A stretch of 52,671 nucleotides of DNA, from positions 1 through 52,671 of the forward strand of contig CAKTBG010000017.1 in the NCBI GenBank assembly GCA_934533135.1. Reading direction: 5' to 3'. The notes beneath the pieces are model-generated. The model made no database searches. It had not been told where the DNA came from and saw only the letters and a list, made by a program, of their open reading frames with translations. The position numbers and the translations under genes were made by a program. Source of the stretch: an uncultured Faecalibacterium sp. Lineage in GTDB: Bacteria; Bacillota; Clostridia; Oscillospirales; Ruminococcaceae. Positions within the stretch are counted from its first letter, which is position 1; each line of letters begins with the position of its first letter. Of this stretch, positions 15,102-23,394 are shown piece by piece.

Positions 15102-16499
15102 ATGATCGAAACGATCACGGCGGTCAACAATGCCGTCAACCATTTTATCTGGGGCATTCCGGCCATGGTCTGCATCATCGGCGTGGGGCTGCTGCTCAGC
15201 GTGCGGACCGGCTTTTTGCAGATCCGGAAATTCCCCTACGCCATCAAGACGACCATCGGACGCATCTTCCGCAAAAAGGATGCCTCGGATGGTGCCATGA
15301 CGCCGTTTCAGGCCGTCTGCACCGCACTGGCGGCAACGGTCGGCACGGGCAACATCGCGGGCGTGGCGGGTGCCATTGCCATCGGCGGCCCGGGTGCCGT
15401 GTTCTGGATGTGGTGCTCGGCTCTGCTGGGAATGTGTACCAAGATGGCCGAAGTCACGCTGGCGGTGCATTTCCGGGAGCGGAATAAAAACGGGGAGCTG
15501 GTGGGCGGCCCCATGTATTATATGAAGAACGGCCTTGGCCCCAAGGGGCAGTGGCTGGCGGTGCTCTACTCCCTGTTCGGCGTGCTGACCGTGTTCGGCA
15601 CCGGCAATGCCACACAGGTCAACACCATCGTCACCGCCATCGACTCGGCGGTGCTGTCCTATGCCGGGAGTCTGCAAGGCGTTCTGCCGACGCTCAACCT
15701 GATCGTGGGCGTGCTGGTGGCCATGCTGGTGGCCATGGTGCTGCTGGGCGGCATCAAGCGGATCGGCAGCGTCACCGAGAAGCTGGTGCCCTTCATGGCC
15801 TTGTTCTATGTGGTGTTGGCACTGGGCGTGGTCGTCCTGAACATCCGGCGGTTCCCGGCGGTGCTGCAGTCCATCGTGGTGGGGGCGTTTGACCCCGCAG
15901 CCTTTACGGGCGGTGCCATCGGCAGCGTCTTCCTCAGTATGCAGAAAGGCGTCTCCCGCGGCATCTTCTCCAATGAGGCCGGCCTTGGCACCGGCTCCAT
16001 TGCACACGCCTGCGCCGACACCAAAAAGCCGGTCAAGCAGGGAATGTTCGGCATCTTCGAGGTCTTTGCCGATACCATCGTCATCTGCACCCTGACCGCC
16101 ATGGTCATCCTGTGCAGCGGTGTGCCGGTGCATTACGGCAGCGCGGCCGGTGCGGAGCTGACCATCTCGGGCTTCACCAGCACTTACGGCGGCTGGTCTT
16201 CCGTCTTTACGGCGGTGGCGTTGTGCTGCTTTGCGTTTTCCACCATCATCGGCTGGGGGCTGTACGGCTCCCGCTGTGTGGAATTTTTGTTCCGCACCGA
16301 TAAGGTGGTCAAGCCCTTCCTCGTGGTCTATTCCTTCGTAGCCATTCTGGGGGCGACCATGGATCTGGGGCTGCTGTGGAGCATCGCCGATACCTTCAAC
16401 GGCCTGATGAGCATCCCCAACCTGATCGCGCTGCTGCTGCTGTCGGGCACGGTGGTGAAGCTTGTCAACGCATTTTTTGCCGCGGAAGGCAGATCCTGA
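15102..16499 (+). CDS. Sodium:alanine/glycine symporter (AGCS family)
   Basis: This 465-aa inner-membrane carrier couples Na+ entry to uptake of alanine or glycine. The ATG at 15102 is set by GAGGGTGAGG just upstream. About ten membrane segments are visible. The family stretch GTGNIAGVAGAIAIGGPGA (about 80-98), GGPMYYM and SNEAGLGTGSIAHA identify it. It is monocistronic, transcribed away from the AAA+ operon. Confidence 0.9.
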   Translation: MIETITAVNNAVNHFIWGIPAMVCIIGVGLLLSVRTGFLQIRKFPYAIKTTIGRIFRKKDASDGAMTPFQAVCTALAATVGTGNIAGVAGAIAIGGPGAVFWMWCSALLGMCTKMAEVTLAVHFRERNKNGELVGGPMYYMKNGLGPKGQWLAVLYSLFGVLTVFGTGNATQVNTIVTAIDSAVLSYAGSLQGVLPTLNLIVGVLVAMLVAMVLLGGIKRIGSVTEKLVPFMALFYVVLALGVVVLNIRRFPAVLQSIVVGAFDPAAFTGGAIGSVFLSMQKGVSRGIFSNEAGLGTGSIAHACADTKKPVKQGMFGIFEVFADTIVICTLTAMVILCSGVPVHYGSAAGAELTISGFTSTYGGWSSVFTAVALCCFAFSTIIGWGLYGSRCVEFLFRTDKVVKPFLVVYSFVAILGATMDLGLLWSIADTFNGLMSIPNLIALLLLSGTVVKLVNAFFAAEGRS

Positions 16500-16539
16500 C
16501 CCGGTGCCAGACAAAGCCACAGGGCGCAAATCGCAATTT

Positions 16540-16605
16540 GTGTCCATTTGGACACTTGCACATCCCTGCACTTTTTGATAAAATAAGAGCAGAACAAGCT
16601 ATAAT
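16540..16605 (+). promoter_or_regulatory. Upstream promoter with palindrome, MAM-like operon
   Basis: TTGCAC at 16556-16561, 17 bases, TAAAAT at 16579-16584. A perfect GTGTCC-ATTT-GGACAC inverted repeat (16540-16555) abuts the -35. A further TATAAT lies at 16600. Confidence 0.5.
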
Positions 16606-16651
16606 TTGAGCGATTTGACAAAAAAGAATCCCATTTGCGAAGATTCAACTC

Positions 16652-16680
16652 TTGACAAGTCCGCGCGGACGATTCATAAT
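16652..16680 (+). promoter_or_regulatory. Main promoter with palindromic spacer, MAM-like operon
   Basis: TTGACA at 16652-16657, 17 bases, CATAAT at 16675-16680. The spacer contains the perfect palindrome GTCCGCGCGGAC (16659-16670), an operator candidate. Repeats ACTGT-ATAG-ACAGT and CTGTGAACAG follow downstream. Confidence 0.6.
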
Positions 16681-16822
16681 AACTGTATAGACAGTGAACA
16701 GGCTGTGAACAGCCGGTTTGCTGCAAAGAGGGGTTTCCCGGGGGATGTCCGCCGCGATCCGCGCAGCAGGCGGGCAGATCCCGGATGCCATACATCACTT
16801 GTCTGGAAACGGAGGTGCGTAT

Positions 16823-17296
16823 ATGAAGCAGCTCCTGAAAAAGCTGACGCTCTTGGTGGTCACGCTGGCCTTGGTCTGCGGGCTTACCCCGGCAGCTTTT
16901 GCAGCAGATGCGAGTTCGTACGACGTGTATCTGGAGACACAGGGCGGTGTCTGCGATGAGCTGGTGGTCTTTGCTTACAGGTTGGGCAACGGATACTATC
17001 TCCTCGATGATCTGCCCACCCCGACGCTGGAAGGCTACCGCTTTTTGGGCTGGTACAACGACCAGATCGGCGGCAAAAAGATCACCCGGACGTACAACTT
17101 CAGCGGAGATACGACGCTTTACGCCCACTGGATCTTAGACCCGGCTGCACCGGAACAGGCTGAGCCCAAAGCAGAACCTGCACCGGAGCCGCAGGCGGCG
17201 GTCGAGATCACGACAAAGGATAAGATGATCGCGTGGGCGGTCGCAGGAGCGGCAGTCGGCGTCAGCGTGCTGATCCTTGTCCTGACCACAAAGTAA
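16823..17296 (+). CDS. Secreted InlB-repeat protein with C-terminal anchor
   Basis: This 157-aa protein has a signal peptide (residues 1-26, ending AAFA) and one Listeria-Bacteroides/InlB B-type repeat (about 30-105, with GYRFLGWYND and DTTLYAHW). A Pro/Glu/Ala linker (107-130) and a single C-terminal membrane helix (about 134-154) follow. The ATG lies 7 bases after GGAGG; upstream in-frame starts lack a site. It would be displayed outside the cell, tethered to the membrane. It lies 42 bases before the double-glycine peptide gene with no clear promoter between, so the two are likely co-expressed. Confidence 0.8.
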   Translation: MKQLLKKLTLLVVTLALVCGLTPAAFAADASSYDVYLETQGGVCDELVVFAYRLGNGYYLLDDLPTPTLEGYRFLGWYNDQIGGKKITRTYNFSGDTTLYAHWILDPAAPEQAEPKAEPAPEPQAAVEITTKDKMIAWAVAGAAVGVSVLILVLTTK

Positions 17297-17338
17297 CTGA
17301 CCAATCAAAAACGGTTATGAAAGAAAGGAAATGCTATT

Positions 17339-17593
17339 ATGACGAACTACGAGATCAAAATGCCCGCAAACTTTGCTGCAATCGAAGAGGAAGAGATGAC
17401 CTACCTGATGGGCGGCGCAGACACCCCCGCATGGCTGACCTACATGAAGAATGTCGGTAACGTCTTTGGCAACATTGCCCGCGTGTTCTCTTCTGCAAAC
17501 TCCATCATCAGCAACATCAACAACATCTACAATGCAATCGTGGCTCTGAGCAAGGATGTTCCCGGCCTGTTCACGGTCACCAAGACTGCCTAA
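17339..17593 (+). CDS. MAM-like double-glycine precursor peptide
   Basis: This 84-aa protein carries an N-terminal leader KMPANFAAIEEEEMTYLMGG with a double glycine at 25-26, followed by a 58-residue core of amphipathic helices with Ala, Asn, Ile and Ser. The leader resembles the start of MAM, the F. prausnitzii anti-inflammatory protein (MPANY...ENEMTY..GGA), and fits export and cleavage by a peptidase-containing ABC transporter. The core is shorter than MAM and I see no similarity beyond the leader. AAGGAAA precedes the ATG. No transporter or modification enzyme lies in the window. A bacteriocin or signal peptide role is also possible. Confidence 0.75.
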   Translation: MTNYEIKMPANFAAIEEEEMTYLMGGADTPAWLTYMKNVGNVFGNIARVFSSANSIISNINNIYNAIVALSKDVPGLFTVTKTA

Positions 17594-17609
17594 GCCTCAA
17601 ATGTACTTC

Positions 17610-17650
17610 AAGCCCTCTCCGGCAGGCATCTGCCCCGGAGAGGGCTTTTT
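17610..17650 (+). terminator. Terminator after the MAM-like gene
   Basis: AAGCCCTCTCCGG pairs perfectly with CCGGAGAGGGCTT and is followed by a T run. Confidence 0.9.
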
Positions 17651-17697
17651 GTATGCAAAAAGGGCAGATCGGCTCTCACAAGCAGAGACGAAAAAAC

Positions 17698-17738
17698 AAA
17701 AAACGCACCCCGATTCTACACGAACCGGAGTGCGTTTT
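17698..17738 (-). terminator. Terminator of tRNA-Gly
   Basis: On the minus strand ACGCACTCCGG pairs with TCGGGGTGCGT and is followed by six T. Confidence 0.8.
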
Positions 17739-17741
17739 GTC

Positions 17742-17816
17742 TGGAGCGGGCAATGGGAATCGAACCCACCTCCTCAGCTTGGAAGGCTGATATACTAGCC
17801 GATGTACGATGCCCGC
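17742..17816 (-). tRNA. tRNA-Gly(TCC)
   Basis: The minus strand folds as a 75-base cloverleaf. The acceptor GCGGGCA pairs with TGCCCGC, the anticodon loop CTTCCAA gives TCC, the T loop is TTCGATT and the 3' CCA is encoded. Confidence 0.95.
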
Positions 17817-17833
17817 ATCGGATTGCAAGGGAT

Positions 17834-17862
17834 AGTATAGCAGAAAAGCGGCCAAATGTCCA
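17834..17862 (-). promoter_or_regulatory. Promoter of tRNA-Gly
   Basis: On the minus strand TGGACA (17862-17857), 17 bases, TATACT (17839-17834). Confidence 0.65.
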
Positions 17863-17936
17863 GCCTGAATTTTGGAATTCCCGCCGCTTCCCCACACAAA
17901 CCGGCAAAGGTTTGGGGGTGCAGAGCGGATTGCCTG

Positions 17937-17965
17937 TTTACTTTGCGTGCATTTTATTGTAAAAT
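17937..17965 (+). promoter_or_regulatory. Promoter of the pyrH block
   Basis: TTTACT at 17937-17942, 17 bases, TAAAAT at 17960-17965. It lies 71 bases before the pyrH ATG. Confidence 0.6.
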
Positions 17966-18036
17966 AGGTGCAAGAAACTACGCGGTGCGCCCCACGGCAC
18001 GCCGCAGCAAAATCATGATAGGCGGTGTATTGTAAA

Positions 18037-18747
18037 ATGGCATTGAAATATCAGCGCATCCTGCTCAAGATCAGCGGCGAGGCTCTTGGCGGCGAGAAAG
18101 GCACAGGCTTTGACGAGCCGACCATGGACGCGATCTGCGGCGGCGTCAAAAAAGCCCACGAGCTGGGCGTTCAGATCGGCATCGTGGTCGGCGGCGGCAA
18201 CTTCTGGCGCGGCCGTTCCAGCGGCAAGATGGAGCGCACGCTGGCCGATAAGATCGGGATGCTGGCCACGGTGATGAACGCACTGGCCGTCTCCGATAAG
18301 CTGGAGCAGCTGGGCGTGGCGACCGAAGTGTTTACCTCCATCACCATGCCGCAGGTGGCACCGGCCTTTACCCGCAAGGACGCCCTGCGCGCCATGGATG
18401 CAGGCAAGATCGCCATCTTTGGCGGCGGCACCGGCAATCCCTTCTTCTCCACCGACACCACCACCGCCCTGCGTGCGGTCGAAGTTTCGGCGGACATCAT
18501 GTTCAAGGCGACCATGGTGGACGGCGTGTACGATAAGGATCCCCACAAGTATCCGGACGCCAAGAAGTACGATACGCTGACCTTTACCAAGGTGCTGGAA
18601 GACCGTCTGGCGGTGATGGACGGCACGGCCGCGACACTCTGCCGCGACAACAAGCTTCCCATTTTGGTGTTCGATCTGGCCGACCCCGACAACATTGCCC
18701 GTGCTGTGCAGGGCGAGAACGTCGGCACGCTGGTGTATGAGGGCTGA
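18037..18747 (+). CDS. pyrH: UMP kinase
   Basis: This 236-aa amino-acid-kinase-fold enzyme phosphorylates UMP to UDP with ATP. Landmarks are RILLKISGEAL, VVGGGNFWRG, GGGTGNPFFSTD and ATMVDGVYDKDP. The ATG at 18037 is preferred over a GTG four codons up that falls inside the binding site. It is the first gene of a long block followed by frr, the usual pair in Firmicutes (tsf is not seen here). Confidence 0.95.
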   Translation: MALKYQRILLKISGEALGGEKGTGFDEPTMDAICGGVKKAHELGVQIGIVVGGGNFWRGRSSGKMERTLADKIGMLATVMNALAVSDKLEQLGVATEVFTSITMPQVAPAFTRKDALRAMDAGKIAIFGGGTGNPFFSTDTTTALRAVEVSADIMFKATMVDGVYDKDPHKYPDAKKYDTLTFTKVLEDRLAVMDGTAATLCRDNKLPILVFDLADPDNIARAVQGENVGTLVYEG

Positions 18748-18835
18748 GTATAGCCGCCCGCTTCCGCGAATAGAATAAACCAGACCGGGGATCCCTCTCC
18801 GGCTGGTGAATGATAAGAAACAGGAGACAAGGACA

Positions 18836-19390
18836 ATGAGCAGCAATACCAAGGCATTTGAGGAAAAGATGAAGAGCTCGGTCGAGCATCTGGATCGTGA
18901 GCTGGCCGCTGTGCGCGCAGGCCGCGCAAACCCGGCTGTTCTGGATAAGGTGAGCGTGGACTACTACGGTGCCCCCACCCCCATCCAGCAGGTCGCATCC
19001 GTGGCCGTCAGCGAGGCACGCACCCTGACCATCACCCCGTGGGATCGCAGCCTGCTGCGCGCTATCAGCAAGGCGATCATGGCCAGCGATGTGGGCATCA
19101 CCCCCATTGACGACGGCCAGACCATCCGCCTGAACTTCCCGGCACCCAACGAGGAACGCCGCAAGCAGCTGGCCAAGGAAGTCGCCAAGATGGGCGAGGA
19201 GGCCAAGGTCGCCGTCCGCAACATCCGCCGCGAGGCCATGGATAAGGCCAAGGCCATGAAGAAGGCCGGTGAGCTGACCGAGGACAGCCAGAAGACCATG
19301 GAAGAGGATGTCCAGAAGCTGACCGACAAGTATATCAAGAACATTGACGCAGCAGTGGAAGAAAAGCAGAAGGAGATCATGTCCGTCTGA
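18836..19390 (+). CDS. frr: Ribosome recycling factor
   Basis: This 184-aa protein frees ribosomes from mRNA after termination together with EF-G. It has the family start with ELAAVRAGRANPA, then YYGAPTPIQQVA and IRLNFPAPNEERRKQL. The start is the ATG at 18836 behind AGGAGACAAGG. Length is normal. Confidence 0.95.
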   Translation: MSSNTKAFEEKMKSSVEHLDRELAAVRAGRANPAVLDKVSVDYYGAPTPIQQVASVAVSEARTLTITPWDRSLLRAISKAIMASDVGITPIDDGQTIRLNFPAPNEERRKQLAKEVAKMGEEAKVAVRNIRREAMDKAKAMKKAGELTEDSQKTMEEDVQKLTDKYIKNIDAAVEEKQKEIMSV

Positions 19391-19479
19391 TCCGACGCGG
19401 CTGAATGAATCGAAAGGGTGCCGTGTGCTGGGATCAGGTGCGCGGCACTTTTTCCGATAAAGGCAGGAGAAAACAAAAA

Positions 19480-20193
19480 ATGACACATCCCAAAGAATTT
19501 GCGGAAGGCCTGTCCATCGGCATCATCATGGACGGCAACGGCCGCTGGGCCAAGCAGCGGGGGCTGCCCCGCACCGCAGGCCATAAAAAGGGTGCCGAGG
19601 TGTTTCAGGATATCGCCAACTACTGCGAGGAGCTGGGCGTATCGTCGGTGTATTTTTACGCCTTTTCGACCGAAAACTGGAAGCGGCCGATGGAAGAAGT
19701 GGGCGCGATCATGCGGCTGTTTGGAGAGTACCTGCTCAAGGGCTTCAACTATAAAGACCGCAACATCCGGATCAAATTCCTCGGCGACCGCACCGCACTG
19801 GACCCCAAGCTCCAGAAATTGATGAACGAGCTGGAAGGGGATTCGGCCTCCAAGACCGGCATGACCCTGAACATCGCGGTCAACTACGGCGGTCGCCCCG
19901 AGATCGTGCGGGCTGCCCAGCAGCTGGCCGCCAAGGTCGCTGCGGGCGAGATCAAGCCCGAGGACATCACCGAAGAGAGCATGAGCGACGCCATGTACAC
20001 CGCCGGGCAGAAGGATCCCGATTTCATCCTGCGCCCGAGCGGAGAAAAGCGGCTGTCCAACTTTATGCTCTGGCAGGCTGCTTACGCAGAGCTGGTGGAG
20101 ATGGACGTTCTGTGGCCGGATTTCACCCGCGACGATCTGGATGCTGCCATTGCAGAGTTCAACAAGCGTTCCCGTCGGTTCGGCGGCATCTGA
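19480..20193 (+). CDS. uppS: Undecaprenyl diphosphate synthase
   Basis: This 237-aa cis-prenyltransferase makes the C55 carrier lipid for cell wall synthesis. GIIMDGNGRWAKQRG holds the catalytic Asp, and YAFSTENWKRP and LSNFMLWQAAYAEL are family motifs. The usual RTSGE reads RPSGE. The ATG is preceded by AGGAG. It works with the dxr and ispG products, which supply its precursors, and with cdsA next to it. Confidence 0.93.
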   Translation: MTHPKEFAEGLSIGIIMDGNGRWAKQRGLPRTAGHKKGAEVFQDIANYCEELGVSSVYFYAFSTENWKRPMEEVGAIMRLFGEYLLKGFNYKDRNIRIKFLGDRTALDPKLQKLMNELEGDSASKTGMTLNIAVNYGGRPEIVRAAQQLAAKVAAGEIKPEDITEESMSDAMYTAGQKDPDFILRPSGEKRLSNFMLWQAAYAELVEMDVLWPDFTRDDLDAAIAEFNKRSRRFGGI

Positions 20194-20223
20194 GAATAAT
20201 GACCCATTGGAGAAAAACGAACT

Positions 20224-21084
20224 ATGAAAACACGAATCATAACCGCCCTTGTCGGCATCGTCGTCCTGATCGGCGTGCTGTTCACGTTTGATACGCTGGT
20301 GTTTAACCTTGTGATCGCCGCGATCACGCTGCTTGCGATCCACGAGATCTACAGTGCCCTCGGCTTTGAGAAGAAAGACTGGCTGCTGTATGCCGTGATG
20401 GTGCCCTACACCCTGCTCATCATGCTGTCCAGCTATCAGGTCTGCCGCAGGCTGGTCATGCCGGCCTCGTTCCTGCTGGTGCTCTTCTACGCCATCTATC
20501 TGGTGGTGCGCAACGGCGACATCAGCTACCAGAAAGCCAGCGGTCTGGTCATGTTTTCCGGCATCGTGCTCTTCTGCTTCTATTCGTTCATCCGCCTGAA
20601 AGAACTGCTGCCCGTGGAGAGCTACGGCTACGACGCCGTCTTCTTTATCCTGCTGATCCTCTGCTTTGCGTGGGGCGGCGATACCTGCGCCTATTTTGCA
20701 GGCCGCGCCTTCGGCAAGCACAAGCTCTGCCCGGTGGTCAGCCCGAAAAAGACGGTGGAAGGTGCCATCGGCGGCGTGCTGGGCACGATGGTGTTCGGCG
20801 TGATCGTGACCCTGATCTACTCCGTCGCAGCCGACCGGATGGAGGCGTTCACCCGCTCCAACATCGGCGTTTCGATGTATGTCATCATCGCGCTGCTGGC
20901 CTGCATCGCGGCGGTGCTGGGCATCTACGGCGACCTGTTTGCCAGTGTGGTCAAGCGGCAGTGCGGCATCAAGGATTACGGCACCATCTTCCCGGGGCAC
21001 GGCGGCATTCTGGATCGGTTCGACAGCGTGATGTTCATTGCGCCCTTCGTGACCATGGTGATTATCGCGGTCTTTTACCACTGA
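20224..21084 (+). CDS. cdsA: Phosphatidate cytidylyltransferase
   Basis: This 286-aa membrane enzyme makes CDP-diacylglycerol for phospholipids. About eight membrane segments are visible, with the C-terminal signature around KRQCGIKDYG and FPGHGGILDRFDS. It follows uppS by 30 bases. Confidence 0.93.
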   Translation: MKTRIITALVGIVVLIGVLFTFDTLVFNLVIAAITLLAIHEIYSALGFEKKDWLLYAVMVPYTLLIMLSSYQVCRRLVMPASFLLVLFYAIYLVVRNGDISYQKASGLVMFSGIVLFCFYSFIRLKELLPVESYGYDAVFFILLILCFAWGGDTCAYFAGRAFGKHKLCPVVSPKKTVEGAIGGVLGTMVFGVIVTLIYSVAADRMEAFTRSNIGVSMYVIIALLACIAAVLGIYGDLFASVVKRQCGIKDYGTIFPGHGGILDRFDSVMFIAPFVTMVIIAVFYH

Positions 21085-21100
21085 CCGCAGGAGGAAGCTT

Positions 21101-22252
21101 ATGTCTAAAAAAATTACCCTTCTGGGTTCCACCGGTTCCATCGGCACCCAGAGTCTGGATGTGATCCGTGCGCAGGGCTATGAGGTCTACGGCCTGTCTG
21201 CCCACAGCCATGTGGATAAAATTCTGGAGCAGATCGCGGAATTTCACCCCAAATATGTCTGCATGACCGACCCCGCTGCGGCGGCCAGGCTGGACGCTGC
21301 GCTGGCAGGCCGTGCCGATGCGCCCAAGCTGCTGACCGGCCCCGAGGGGCTGAAGGAGCTGGCGGCACTGGACGGCCCGGATGTGGTGCTGAACAGTGTG
21401 GTCGGCATCGCCGGTCTGGGTGCCAGCCTCTGCGCCATCGAGAGCGGCCACGATCTGGCTCTCGCCAACAAGGAAAGCCTTGTCACCGGCGGCCATCTGG
21501 TGACGCAGGCGGTGGCAAAGCACGGCGTGAAGCTGCTGCCCGTGGACAGCGAGCACTCGGCCATCTTCCAGTGCCTGCAGGATAAGGAAAGTGCCAAGAG
21601 CCTGACCAAGATCCTGCTGACGGCATCCGGCGGCCCCTTCTTTGGGATGAAGACCGAGGAGCTGCGGGGCAAGACCAAGGCCGACGCCCTCAAGCACCCC
21701 AACTGGAACATGGGCGCGAAGATCACCATCGACAGCGCGACCCTGATGAACAAGGGTCTGGAACTGATCGAGGCCGTCTGGCTGTTCGGTCTGCCCCCCG
21801 AGAAGATCCAGATCGTGGTCCAGCGGCAGAGCATCGTCCACTCGGCGGTGCAGTACAGCGACAACTCCATCATCGCCCAGCTGGGCGTGCCGGATATGCG
21901 CATCCCCATCCAGTACGCACTGACCTATCCGGCGCGTGTGCCCGGCGTGGTGCCGGAGCTGGACTTTACCACCCTCAAGATGCTGACCTTCGATGTGGCG
22001 GATGAAGAGACCTTCCGCTGCCTCGCAGCCTGCAAAAAGGCCATCAAAAAGGGCGGTCTTGGCCCCTGCGCTGCCAACGGTGCCAACGAAGAAGCCGTCA
22101 AGCTCTTCCTCGAGGATAAGATCGGCTTCCTCGATATCGGCCGTCTGGTGGAGGCTGTTGTGGACAGCGACCGCTTTGGCGGCGATTACACGCTGGCCGA
22201 TGTCTATGCGTGTGACAAGATGGCCCGCGCCTTTGTGCGGAGCCATGTATAA
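21101..22252 (+). CDS. dxr: 1-deoxy-D-xylulose 5-phosphate reductoisomerase
   Basis: This 383-aa enzyme of the MEP isoprenoid pathway makes methylerythritol phosphate. The NADPH-binding GSTGSIGTQ (residues 9-17), LANKESLVTGG, VDSEHSAIFQC and TIDSATLMNKGLE are all present. The ATG follows GGAGG. Length is normal. Confidence 0.95.
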   Translation: MSKKITLLGSTGSIGTQSLDVIRAQGYEVYGLSAHSHVDKILEQIAEFHPKYVCMTDPAAAARLDAALAGRADAPKLLTGPEGLKELAALDGPDVVLNSVVGIAGLGASLCAIESGHDLALANKESLVTGGHLVTQAVAKHGVKLLPVDSEHSAIFQCLQDKESAKSLTKILLTASGGPFFGMKTEELRGKTKADALKHPNWNMGAKITIDSATLMNKGLELIEAVWLFGLPPEKIQIVVQRQSIVHSAVQYSDNSIIAQLGVPDMRIPIQYALTYPARVPGVVPELDFTTLKMLTFDVADEETFRCLAACKKAIKKGGLGPCAANGANEEAVKLFLEDKIGFLDIGRLVEAVVDSDRFGGDYTLADVYACDKMARAFVRSHV

Positions 22253-22274
22253 AACGAGATAAACCGGAGATTCT

Positions 22275-23372
22275 ATGTCAATTTTGATCACGTTCCTTGC
22301 CGCCGCGCTGGTCTTTGGCTCGGTGATCGCCATCCACGAGTTCGGCCACTTTGCAGTGGCAAAACTCTGCGGGGTGCAGGTCAACGAGTTTTCCATCGGC
22401 ATGGGGCCTGCCCTGTGGAAGAAGATCCACAAAGGCACCCAGTATACGCTGCGTCTGCTGCCGGTGGGCGGCTATGTCGCCTTGGAAGGGGAGGAAAGCC
22501 CCGAGAGCCAGCAGGCGGAGAGCCAGAGCGAGGAGCCTTTGATCCCGCCGGAAGAGCGTACTGGAAAGCCGCTGAACGAGGCGGCGGTCTGGCAGCGGAT
22601 GCTGGTGATGGCGGCAGGTGCCTTCATGAACTTTGTGCTGGGCTTTGCGGTGCTGCTGGTGCTGATCGCAGGCCGGGATGGGGCGATCACCAGCCGGGTC
22701 ATCTATGAGGTCAAGGCGGGCGCACGCTGCGGCCAGACCGGACTGCAGGCCGGGGACGAGGTGATCGCGGTCAACGGACGGCACTGCTTCGTGGCCAACG
22801 ATATGGTCTACGAACTGATGCGCACCGAGAGCTATCAGGCCGATTTTACGGTCAAGCGGAACGGCCAGACCCTCGAGCTGCCTGCCGTGCAGTTCGACAC
22901 ATGGCAGGACGACCGCGGCGAGACCCACATGAGCCTCGGCTTCACGGTCTACGGCATCGAAAAAACGCCGCTGAATGTCCTGAAGGAGACGGGCAACAGC
23001 GTGCTCTATTACAGCCGGATCATCTTTACCTCGCTGGTGGATCTGTTCCGGGGCCGGGAGAGCATCAACGATCTGTCCGGTCCGGTGGGGATCGTGTCGG
23101 CCATTGGGCAGGCGGCCAGCTACGGCTGGGAAGACCTGCTGGAGCTGCTGGCACTCATCACCATCAACCTCGGCATCTTCAATCTGCTGCCCTTCCCGGC
23201 ACTGGACGGCGGCAAGATCGTGTTCCTGCTGATCGAGGGCGTCACCGGCTATGCGGTGCCCGAAAAGATCCAGAGCGGCCTGACCATTGCGGCCTTTGCG
23301 CTGCTGTTCGGGCTGATGATTTTTGCAACTTACAACGATATCCTCCGGCTCGTCACCGGTGGAATGGGATGA
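22275..23372 (+). CDS. rseP: Site-2 intramembrane metalloprotease (RIP)
   Basis: This 365-aa membrane protease cleaves anti-sigma factors or signal-peptide remnants within the membrane. The zinc motif HEFGH is at 21-25 in the first membrane helix, a PDZ domain lies at about 130-215, and the second motif NLLPFPALDGG lies near 310. It sits between dxr and ispG, the common Firmicutes order. Confidence 0.92.
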   Translation: MSILITFLAAALVFGSVIAIHEFGHFAVAKLCGVQVNEFSIGMGPALWKKIHKGTQYTLRLLPVGGYVALEGEESPESQQAESQSEEPLIPPEERTGKPLNEAAVWQRMLVMAAGAFMNFVLGFAVLLVLIAGRDGAITSRVIYEVKAGARCGQTGLQAGDEVIAVNGRHCFVANDMVYELMRTESYQADFTVKRNGQTLELPAVQFDTWQDDRGETHMSLGFTVYGIEKTPLNVLKETGNSVLYYSRIIFTSLVDLFRGRESINDLSGPVGIVSAIGQAASYGWEDLLELLALITINLGIFNLLPFPALDGGKIVFLLIEGVTGYAVPEKIQSGLTIAAFALLFGLMIFATYNDILRLVTGGMG

Positions 23373-23394
23373 AATGAAGGAAAGGACAACGACA

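Noticed and set aside
15081..16571. Very long minus frame opposite the symporter
   Set aside because: It is an antisense shadow in high-GC coding DNA, with His/Gln/Gly-biased composition and no motif.
17298..17336. Separate promoter directly before the MAM-like gene
   Set aside because: No convincing -35/-10 pair in the 42-base gap.
20030..20050. RPSGE instead of RTSGE in UppS as a loss of function
   Set aside because: All other catalytic and binding motifs are intact; a single substitution is weak evidence.
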